A stretch of DNA of 57,419 nt from Rhizobium sp. Q54 (GTDB taxonomy: Bacteria > Pseudomonadota > Alphaproteobacteria > Micropepsales > Micropepsaceae): positions 1 to 57,419 of the forward strand of contig CAMCWK010000019.1 of the NCBI GenBank assembly GCA_945882615.1, read 5' to 3'. The notes beneath the pieces were generated by a model. The model saw only the letters and a program-made list of their open reading frames with translations, was not told where the DNA came from and did not search any database. Of the stretch, positions 25,454 through 32,253 are shown piece by piece. Each line of letters begins with the position of its first letter. Position 1 is the stretch's first letter. The position numbers were made by a program, and so were the translations under genes.

Positions 25454-26988
25454 GCGCCTTTGACCAGCAAGGAATGACCACTCATCACCTGCGGCTTGGC
25501 CAGCCCCATCAGCTCCAGCAGGGTGGGCGCGACATCGGCCAACCGTCCGTTGACAAGCTGCACACCCCGCGGCGCACCGAACGCGATGATGGGCACATCC
25601 AGTATGGTGTGCGCGGTATAAGGTTCGGCGGTGTCCGGATTCTGCATCATTTCGATATTGCCGTGATCGGCGGTGAGCAGCATCACGCCACCCGCTTTCT
25701 CCAGCGCCGTCATCAGCCGGCCCAGACAGATGTCGATCGTGTCCACCGCTTTCACGGCCGCGCTCATGATGCCGGTATGGCCCACCATGTCGGGATTGGC
25801 ATAGTTGCAGACGATCAGGTCATATTTTCCGCTGGCAATCGCTTCTTCCAGCTTTCCGGTGACTTCATAGGCGCTCATTTCCGGCTTCTGGTCATAGGTC
25901 GCCACCTTGGGGCTGGGCACCAGGATGCGGTCCTCGCCATCGAATACCTGCTCGCGTCCGCCATTCAGGAAGAAGGTGACATGGGCGTATTTCTCGGTCT
26001 CGGCGATGCGCAGCTGCTTGAGGCCGCAACGCGCCACCACTTCGCCCAGCGTCTCGCGCACATCCTCGGGCGGGAATACCGCCCCCATCAGTGTCCGCAG
26101 ATGATCGGAATATTCGGTAAGGCCCGCCGCGGCGCCGAACGAAGCGATGCGCAACCGTTCGAAACCGTCAAAACCCTTGTCCAGCAGCGCCGCGGAAATC
26201 TCGCGCGCCCGGTCGGCGCGAAAATTGGCGAACAGCAGCACGTCGCCATCTTCCACCCCGGCATAGTCCCCCAGCACGCAAGGCGCCAGGAATTCGTCGG
26301 TGAGATCATCGGCGTACGAGGATTCAATGGCCGCACCCGCATCGTCAAAGCGGCGGGCCGAGGAGTCGATGATTGCGTTGTAGCTTTTCTCCACCCGGTC
26401 CCAGCGCTGGTCGCGGTCCATGGCATAGAAGCGGCCTGACAGGGTCGCCAGCCGCACGCCGGCAAGGCCTGCAATGTCGCCCAGAAATTTAGCGACAAAG
26501 CCGCCGGCGCTTTTGGGCGGGGTATCGCGTCCGTCGAGGAAGGCATGGACAAAAACCGGCACGCCCGATGCGCTGCAGATTTTCACCAGCGCGGCGATAT
26601 GGTCCTGATGGCAATGGACCCCCCCGGGCGACATCAGGCCCATCACATGCACGGCGCGCTGGGCGCTTTTGGCTTTCTCGATCAGCGCCAGCAGCACGGG
26701 ACGGCGCGCCAGGCTGCCGTCTTCAATTGCGACATCGATGCGCGGCAGGTCCTGGGCCACCACCCGCCCGGCGCCGATATTCATGTGCCCGACTTCGGAA
26801 TTGCCCATCTGTCCCTTGGGCAGGCCCACCGCATTGCCGCTGGTTTCCAGCAGGGCGTGCGGGCAGGTCGCCAGGAGCCGGGTGTAGTTGGGGGTGTTCG
26901 CGCGCGCGATGGCATTGTCGGGCGCGGCGCCCTCGCGCCAGCCCCAGCCATCGAGAATGCAAAGAAGTGCGGGGCGCGGCGCGGTCAT
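25450..26988 (-). CDS. gpmI: 2,3-bisphosphoglycerate-independent phosphoglycerate mutase
   Basis: Interconverts 3- and 2-phosphoglycerate in glycolysis with two Mn ions; 512 residues. The ALLCILDGWGWRE start, the phospho-serine loop GNSEVGHMNIGAGR and the C-terminal metal site LTADHGNIE are present. ATG 26988 is the best start. First gene of the operon with envC and ctpA, a common alphaproteobacterial order. Confidence 0.97.
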   Translation of the reverse strand: MTAPRPALLCILDGWGWREGAAPDNAIARANTPNYTRLLATCPHALLETSGNAVGLPKGQMGNSEVGHMNIGAGRVVAQDLPRIDVAIEDGSLARRPVLLALIEKAKSAQRAVHVMGLMSPGGVHCHQDHIAALVKICSASGVPVFVHAFLDGRDTPPKSAGGFVAKFLGDIAGLAGVRLATLSGRFYAMDRDQRWDRVEKSYNAIIDSSARRFDDAGAAIESSYADDLTDEFLAPCVLGDYAGVEDGDVLLFANFRADRAREISAALLDKGFDGFERLRIASFGAAAGLTEYSDHLRTLMGAVFPPEDVRETLGEVVARCGLKQLRIAETEKYAHVTFFLNGGREQVFDGEDRILVPSPKVATYDQKPEMSAYEVTGKLEEAIASGKYDLIVCNYANPDMVGHTGIMSAAVKAVDTIDICLGRLMTALEKAGGVMLLTADHGNIEMMQNPDTAEPYTAHTILDVPIIAFGAPRGVQLVNGRLADVAPTLLELMGLAKPQVMSGHSLLVKGA

Positions 26989-27038
26989 GCCGGGCAAAAT
27001 AGGAAGCCCCGCCTGCCCTGTCTATCTCTTTGAGAAAA

Positions 27039-27152
27039 TTAGCGGAATTCCGGCCCCGTGGCCCACAATACCAGCGATGCATCGTCTTCTGCCGGTGCCA
27101 GGGCACCTTCCCAGGCGACAAACGGCCCCTGCACCACCGGCCCCGAACTCAT
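27039..27152 (-). pseudogene. Internally deleted 2OG-Fe(II) oxygenase copy (unit 1)
   Basis: A 37-codon reading frame whose first 22 residues (MSSGPVVQGPFVAWEGALAP...) match the N-terminus of the neighbouring oxygenases and whose last 12 (SLVLWATGPEFR) match their C-terminus. The whole catalytic middle is gone, in frame. Its ATG overlaps the stop of the next unit (ATGA), so it may still be translated. Confidence 0.85.
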
Positions 27153-27733
27153 CGAAACTCCGGACCCGCCGCCCAGATCACCAGCGACTTTCGAACTCCC
27201 GAAATGATGGGGGTGACCCGGTGCAGCATATAGGAGGGAAAGGCGATCATGGCGCCGCGTGTCCTGGGCGCGGTCTGCACATCGTCGGCATGAAGTTCAA
27301 GGTCGCAGCCTTCGTAAGCGCCCCCTTCCGACAATTGCAGGCTGAGCGAAATCTTGCGCGGCTCTTCGCGCGCATTGCCATGATCCTTGTGCCAGTCGAA
27401 ATGCCCGCCCTCGCTGCCATGATAGACGGTGTACTGAAGACTTTCGGCAAGGCCATACAATTCGTATTTCAAATACTGCTCATTGAGCCGCAGCACAATT
27501 TCTTCCAGACGGCCATAGAGCCAGGCGGTTTCCGGTTTGCGCTCGATCCAGGCGATACGGGTGACGCGGATAGCGTCATAGTCGGCGCGCTTGCCGGACA
27601 GATCCGCCTTCTGCTGCGCCAGGCCATCGCCGTATTTTTCGATTGTCTGGAGTTCAGCGGTACTGAAGGCATTTTCCCACACGACATATTCGCCTGCCGG
27701 AACAGGCGTGGCCGCGGGACGCGGTGATAACAT
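27149..27733 (-). CDS. 2OG-Fe(II) oxygenase, PKHD-like (unit 2)
   Basis: Prolyl-4-hydroxylase-like dioxygenase of 194 residues. Candidate iron ligands are the H-x-D in GGHFDWHKD and the distal His in MLHRVTP; the Arg in SGVRKSLVIW would hold 2-oxoglutarate. Substrate unknown. It starts with MLSPRPAATPVP at 27733, 32 bp after unit 3. Two intact neighbours and two remnants make this a recent tandem family. Confidence 0.85.
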   Translation of the reverse strand: MLSPRPAATPVPAGEYVVWENAFSTAELQTIEKYGDGLAQQKADLSGKRADYDAIRVTRIAWIERKPETAWLYGRLEEIVLRLNEQYLKYELYGLAESLQYTVYHGSEGGHFDWHKDHGNAREEPRKISLSLQLSEGGAYEGCDLELHADDVQTAPRTRGAMIAFPSYMLHRVTPIISGVRKSLVIWAAGPEFR

Positions 27734-27765
27734 TTGTTAGGCTTTCGGCGCAGACTTTCCAGCAC

Positions 27766-28365
27766 CTATTTGAACTCAGGTCCCACCGCCCAGACAACAA
27801 GGGATTTGCGAATGCCCGATGTTGTTGGTGTCACACGGTGCAGAACGTAAGACGGGAACGCGATCACCGCACCGCGCGTCTTGGGCGCGACATCGGTGAT
27901 ATTGCCGGCACGCACTTCCAGTTCGCCGCCCTGATAATTCGCGGGATCGCTCAACTGGATGCTTAGCGACAATTTGCGAGGCTCCTGGTCCGGCGCGCCA
28001 TAATCCTTGCCGTAATCCTTGTGCCAGTCGAAGTGCCCGCCTTCCGTGCCGTCATAGACGGCATACTGAAATGTCATCACCCCCGACAGGTCATAGCGGA
28101 AGAACTGCGCGTTCAGTCGCAGCACCACCTCTTCCATCCGGGCATAAAAACTTTCCGTCTGCGCATCGCGCATCAGCCAGGCGACGCGGGTGACGCGGAT
28201 ACTGTCGCGGCCGGTATTCTTCGCGAGCAGCTCGGCCTTCTCCTGATGGAGGCGATCGCCGATTTGCTCGACCGCATCCAGCTCCGCCGGCGTGAACAGA
28301 TTTTCCCAGACCACCAAACCACCCCCCGTGATGACCGGTGATGACGCGGGATTGAATAACGACAT
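27766..28365 (-). CDS. 2OG-Fe(II) oxygenase, PKHD-like (unit 3)
   Basis: Paralogue of unit 2, 199 residues from ATG 28365 (GGGGGGA upstream). It keeps GGHFDWHKD, the distal VLHRVTP and SGIRKSLVVW. Differences include a short insert (YGKDYGAPDQ) after the first iron site. Possible targets, proline or another side chain in a small protein, are not indicated. Confidence 0.85.
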   Translation of the reverse strand: MSLFNPASSPVITGGGLVVWENLFTPAELDAVEQIGDRLHQEKAELLAKNTGRDSIRVTRVAWLMRDAQTESFYARMEEVVLRLNAQFFRYDLSGVMTFQYAVYDGTEGGHFDWHKDYGKDYGAPDQEPRKLSLSIQLSDPANYQGGELEVRAGNITDVAPKTRGAVIAFPSYVLHRVTPTTSGIRKSLVVWAVGPEFK

Positions 28366-28404
28366 GCATGTCCCCCCACTCTTGTTCTTGTTATGCAAGC
28401 ACCT

Positions 28405-28637
28405 TCATTTGAATTTCGGCCCGGTGACCCAGATCACCACCGCCTTGCGCGTGCCGCTGACGATCGGCGTCACGCGATGCAGAACATAGGACGGAAAAGC
28501 GACCACCGCACCCCGCTCCCTGGCGCACTGTCGATGGCTTTCCGGCCATGAAATTGCAGATCGCATCCTTCATGCCGCGCACCATCCGTCAGCTGCACCG
28601 CCAGGCGGTGAAGGTCAGGGTAGAAAGGCGGGTCTCT
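28405..28637 (-). pseudogene. Truncated, frameshifted 2OG-Fe(II) oxygenase copy (unit 4)
   Basis: Two segments of the same family in different frames. LAVQLTDGARHEGCDLQFHG...SAP is in one frame; RERGAVVAFPSYVLHRVTP...VIWVTGPKFK and a stop are in the next. One missing base near 28522 restores SAP-RERGAVV, matching TAPRTRGAM in unit 2. The N-terminal half with the HxD iron site is absent, so it is dead. Confidence 0.85.
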
Positions 28638-28786
28638 TCATTCATGCCAGCAAGAAAGTAGGGCCTCGTTTGGCCTTAGTCCATCGAACGGCCTTGCCGC
28701 AGTTGCGAAACGCAAGACGCCCATGCCCGGGCCGCGCAGCAAGCCATGCCGGGATTGTGTAAACTCCCGCGCGTCGAGGGGCCCGC

Positions 28787-30046
28787 ATGCAGCAGCGCAC
28801 TTTCTTCGGACGACATTACGCCCCGGCCGTTGTCGCCGTGATTTTCGTGGCGCTGCTGGCGGCGGCGGGACTGCGCTCCACCCCTGCCGTGCTGATGGTG
28901 CCATGGGAAGAGAGTTTTGGCTGGTCGCGCGGCACGACCAGCTTCGCGGCGGCCTGCGGCATTTTTCTGTTCGGCCTGACCGGCCCCTTCGCCGCCGCCG
29001 CCATGCAGCGGTTCGGAATTCGCGCCACGATGATCGTGGCCCTGGCGATGATGAGCCTGTCCAGCTTCGCCAGCCTGTTCATGACGGCGCCCTGGCAGCT
29101 GATTGTCACCTGGGGCCTGGTGTCGGGCATCGGCTCGGGCTGCATCACCAATGTCCTGTCCGCCACCATCGTCAATCGCTGGTTTTTCACCAATCGCGGA
29201 TTGGTGATGGGCCTGTTCGCCGCTTCGACATCCACCGGCACCTTGATTTTCTTTCCCGGCCTGTCGGCCATCGCGCAGGCGGGCGGCTGGCAGCCGGTCG
29301 TGCTGTGCGTGGCGCTGGTCATGGCGCTGCTGATCCCGCTGGTCTGGCTGTTGTTGCCCGAATGGCCCGCCGATGTCGGCCAGGTGCCGTTCGGCGCCGA
29401 TCCGGATCATCCGCCCGAGATTCGCGAAACGGGCAATCCCCTGAAAACCGCCTTCACCGCCTTGGGCGAAGGCGCACGCAGCCGCGATTTCTGGCTGCTG
29501 GCCGGCACCTTCTTCGTTTGTGGCTTCACCACCAACGGGCTGGTGGGCACCCATATGATCGCGCTGTGCCAGGATTACGGCATGACGATCGTGGCGGCGG
29601 GGAGCCTGCTCGCCATCATGGGCGTGTTCGACCTGGTGGGGACCACGGCCTCGGGCTGGCTGACCGACCGCTACGATCCCAGGAAATTGCTGTTTGCCTA
29701 TTACGGGCTTCGCGGCCTGTCGCTGATCTATCTGCCCTTCGCCGATTTCAGCTTCGTCGGCCTGTCGCTGTTCGCGGTGTTCTATGGCCTGGACTGGATC
29801 GCCACCGTGCCGCCCACCCTGGCCATCGCCAACCAGCGGTTCGGCCTCAAGAAAGCGCCCATCCTGTTCGGCTGGATTTCCGCCAGCCACCAGATCGGCG
29901 CGGCCTCGGCGGCCTTCCTGGCCGGGGTGTCGCGCTCGGTCTCCGGCTCCTACCTGCAGGCCTTTGTGGTGGCCGGATTCGTGGCGGTCCTCGCCGCCTT
30001 CCTGTCGCTGATGATCCGGCGCGGACCCGCGACACAACCCGCCTAG
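28787..30046 (+). CDS. MFS transporter (monocarboxylate/oxalate-formate type)
   Basis: Inner-membrane carrier of 419 residues with twelve predicted helices and a central loop near 195-225. The start RSTPAVLMVPWEESFGWSRGTTSFA and the repeated GLVMGLFAASTSTGT resemble the monocarboxylate porter/oxalate-formate subgroup. Substrate unknown. It is divergent from the oxygenase array and unlinked to the flagellar genes that follow. Confidence 0.85.
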   Translation: MQQRTFFGRHYAPAVVAVIFVALLAAAGLRSTPAVLMVPWEESFGWSRGTTSFAAACGIFLFGLTGPFAAAAMQRFGIRATMIVALAMMSLSSFASLFMTAPWQLIVTWGLVSGIGSGCITNVLSATIVNRWFFTNRGLVMGLFAASTSTGTLIFFPGLSAIAQAGGWQPVVLCVALVMALLIPLVWLLLPEWPADVGQVPFGADPDHPPEIRETGNPLKTAFTALGEGARSRDFWLLAGTFFVCGFTTNGLVGTHMIALCQDYGMTIVAAGSLLAIMGVFDLVGTTASGWLTDRYDPRKLLFAYYGLRGLSLIYLPFADFSFVGLSLFAVFYGLDWIATVPPTLAIANQRFGLKKAPILFGWISASHQIGAASAAFLAGVSRSVSGSYLQAFVVAGFVAVLAAFLSLMIRRGPATQPA

Positions 30047-30060
30047 CAGGCCATTTCATC

Positions 30061-30076
30061 CCGGCAATTGCTGCCG
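30061..30076. promoter_or_regulatory. Candidate ftr-like site upstream of flgI
   Basis: CCGGCAATTGCTGCCG, an imperfect palindrome 71-86 bp upstream of the flgI sigma-54 promoter. It shares CCGGCAA with the sites upstream of the flagellins. Confidence 0.4.
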
Positions 30077-30146
30077 ATCAGTGTCCGAACACTGTTCGTC
30101 ATCTCTGTAAGTCATTGTATTTAAATATGTATTTCGCGCGGAGCGA

Positions 30147-30162
30147 CGGCACGGTTCTGGCA
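30147..30162 (+). promoter_or_regulatory. Sigma-54 promoter of flgI
   Basis: CGGCACG-GTTC-TGGC: the invariant GG (-24) and GC (-12) are ten bases apart. One mismatch from TGGCACG-N4-TTGC in each half. The flgI start is 35 bp downstream. Confidence 0.7.
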
Positions 30163-30196
30163 AAGACATGCGCGAACATAAAGGCAGAAGCCGACC

Positions 30197-31327
30197 ATGC
30201 GCCGCGCACCTTATTATCTCCGCCTCGCCGCCCTTGCCGTGGGAGTTGCCATCGCGGCTGCGCCTGCGCCCGTCCTGGCCTTCAGCCGGGTGAAGGATCT
30301 GATCGAGGTCCAGGGCATTCGCGACAATATGCTGGTCGGCTATGGCCTGGTCGTGGGCCTGAACGGCACCGGCGACAGCCTGAAGAACGCGCCTTTCACC
30401 CAGCAAAGCATCCAGACCATGCTGGAACGGCTGGGCGTCAACACCCGCGGCCAGGTGATGCAGACCAAGAACGTCGCCGCCGTGATGGTGACCGCCAGCC
30501 TTCCCGCTTTCGCCGCCCCCGGCACCCGCATCGACGTTTCGGTGTCGGCGATGGGCGATGCCAAGAATCTGCAGGGCGGTACGCTTTTGGTGACGCCATT
30601 GTTCGGCGCCGACGGCCAGACTTACGCGCTGGGCCAGGGCCCGGTCGCCATCGGCGGCTTCTCCGCCCAGGGCGACGCCGGCAGCGTGACGCGCGGCGTG
30701 CCCACCGCGGGCCGCATCTCCAATGGCGCCATCGTGGAAAAGGACACCGGCTTCCAGCTTGCCGGCCTCAGCTCGTTGAAGCTGTCGCTGCACAATCCCG
30801 ACCTGACCACCGCCACCCGCATCGCCAAGGCGGTCAATGCCTATCTGGGCGGCGGCAATGCCAAGGCCATCGATCCCTCCAATGTCGAACTGTCGGTGCC
30901 CGCCAATTATCCCGGCGGCGTGATGGCGCTCCTGACCGACATCGAACAGGTGAAGGTCAACCCGGATCAGCCCGCCAAGGTCATCATCGACGAAAATAGC
31001 GGCGTGATCGTGATGGGCGCGGATGTGCGCATCTCCACCGTGGCCATCGCCCAGGGCAACCTGACCATCAAGGTCAGCGAGACGCCCCAGGTCAGCCAGC
31101 CTTCGCCCTTCTCGCAGACCGGCGACACCGTTGTCGTGCCGCGCACCAACATCCAGATCGACGACAGCAAGGGCAACAAGATGACCGTGCTGCAGGAAGG
31201 TGTTTCGCTGCAGCATGTGGTGGACGGTCTCAATGCGCTGGGCGTAGGCCCGCGCGACGTCATCTCCATCCTGCAGGCCATCAAGGCCGCCGGCGCCTTG
31301 CAGGCCGACATCCAGGTCATTGGTTAA
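30197..31327 (+). CDS. flgI: Flagellar P-ring protein FlgI
   Basis: Periplasmic P-ring subunit, 376 residues. The signal peptide ends VLA and the mature start FSRVKDLIEVQGIRDNMLVG is canonical, followed by GYGLVVGLNGTGD and the late LQHVVDGLNALGVGPRDVISILQAIKAAGAL. It opens flgI-flgJ-FlbY-like; FlgA, its chaperone, is encoded at 11.7 kb. Confidence 0.97.
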   Translation: MRRAPYYLRLAALAVGVAIAAAPAPVLAFSRVKDLIEVQGIRDNMLVGYGLVVGLNGTGDSLKNAPFTQQSIQTMLERLGVNTRGQVMQTKNVAAVMVTASLPAFAAPGTRIDVSVSAMGDAKNLQGGTLLVTPLFGADGQTYALGQGPVAIGGFSAQGDAGSVTRGVPTAGRISNGAIVEKDTGFQLAGLSSLKLSLHNPDLTTATRIAKAVNAYLGGGNAKAIDPSNVELSVPANYPGGVMALLTDIEQVKVNPDQPAKVIIDENSGVIVMGADVRISTVAIAQGNLTIKVSETPQVSQPSPFSQTGDTVVVPRTNIQIDDSKGNKMTVLQEGVSLQHVVDGLNALGVGPRDVISILQAIKAAGALQADIQVIG

Positions 31328-31338
31328 GGGAGGGGTTG

Positions 31339-31668
31339 ATGGACGCGAGCTACCAGAGCGCCCTGTTCCAGGCCCAGCAGCCTTCGCTGCCCACACGCCC
31401 CAGCGGCATCGTGGACCCGGCCAAGGCGGCCCATGCCGCCCAGGAATATGAAAGCGTCTTCATCGCCCAGTTCCTGGGCGCAATGTTCTCCGGCATCAAG
31501 TCCGACGGCATGTTCGGCGGCGGCCAGGGCGAAGAAATGTTCCGCTCGATGATGGTGGACCAGTATTCCAAGGGCCTGACGGCGCGCGGCGGCTTTGGCC
31601 TGGCCGCGTCCATGCAGGCCGAACTGATGAAACATCAGCAGGCCCCGGCGCCGGGAGCCGCGCAATGA
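31339..31668 (+). CDS. flgJ: Rod-binding protein FlgJ (N-terminal domain only; CheL-like)
   Basis: Small protein of 109 residues with the rod-binding domain (AAQEYESVFIAQFLGAMFSGI, then EEMFRSMMVDQYSKGL). It lacks the C-terminal glucosaminidase of gamma-proteobacterial FlgJ, as in Caulobacter CheL, so another enzyme must open the peptidoglycan. ATG 31339; the stop overlaps the next start as ATGA. Confidence 0.9.
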   Translation: MDASYQSALFQAQQPSLPTRPSGIVDPAKAAHAAQEYESVFIAQFLGAMFSGIKSDGMFGGGQGEEMFRSMMVDQYSKGLTARGGFGLAASMQAELMKHQQAPAPGAAQ

Positions 31669-32099
31669 AGGACATTGCTCCCCAGGATGGACCGCGCATC
31701 GAACGCCTGATCTCCATGGCCGAGCGGCTGATCTTGGCGCTGGAAAGCGACATCGCGGCGCTCAAGGAAGGAAGGCCCCAGGCGCTGCTCACCGCCGATC
31801 CGGAAATCCAGAAGCTGACCGCGCTCTATGGCCGCGAAGCCCAGGGCTTCGATCCGCGCATTGCCCAGGCTGCGCCGCCGAGCCTGCGCCAGCGCTTTGT
31901 CGCCATCACCGCCAAATTCCGCGAGGTGCTGCAATTGCACGCCCGCATGCTGACCCGGGTCAAGAATGCCAGCGAAGGCATGGTCAAGGCCATTGCCGCC
32001 GAAGTCGAACGCGCCAATGCGCCGACCCGCACCTATGGCCCCCGCCCCGGTTACACGCCGCAATCGTCCGGCGCGATGGTTTTCAACAAGGTCATCTAA
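31665..32099 (+). CDS. FlbY-like flagellar protein
   Basis: Helical cytoplasmic protein of 144 residues without signal peptide. The RIERLISMAERLILALESDIAALKEGRP start and the conserved tail are suggestive. Its position after flgI and flgJ matches flbY in Caulobacter; FlgN-like chaperones have a similar helical layout. Identification rests mainly on context. Confidence 0.65.
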   Translation: MKDIAPQDGPRIERLISMAERLILALESDIAALKEGRPQALLTADPEIQKLTALYGREAQGFDPRIAQAAPPSLRQRFVAITAKFREVLQLHARMLTRVKNASEGMVKAIAAEVERANAPTRTYGPRPGYTPQSSGAMVFNKVI

Positions 32100-32104
32100 G
32101 AGAT

Positions 32105-32241
32105 TGTCATTCCCGGCCGAGCATCCCGCAGGGATGCGAGGGGAAGGGAAGCCATCTTTGTGCGTCCGTGAGGATGTGACGAAGAAAGATGGATTCCCTT
32201 CCCTCGCGCAGGCCGCTGGCCTGCGCTCGCCGGGAATGACA
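32105..32241. repeat. 137-bp palindromic repeat, MITE/REP-like
   Basis: Begins TGTCATTCCCGGC (32105-32117) and ends with its inverse GCCGGGAATGACA (32229-32241). Inner arms GGGAAGGGAA...AAGATGG pair as well. It fills the gap between the converging FlbY-like and FlaEY-like genes. No coding capacity. Confidence 0.8.
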
Positions 32242-32253
32242 GCAGGATTTGGA

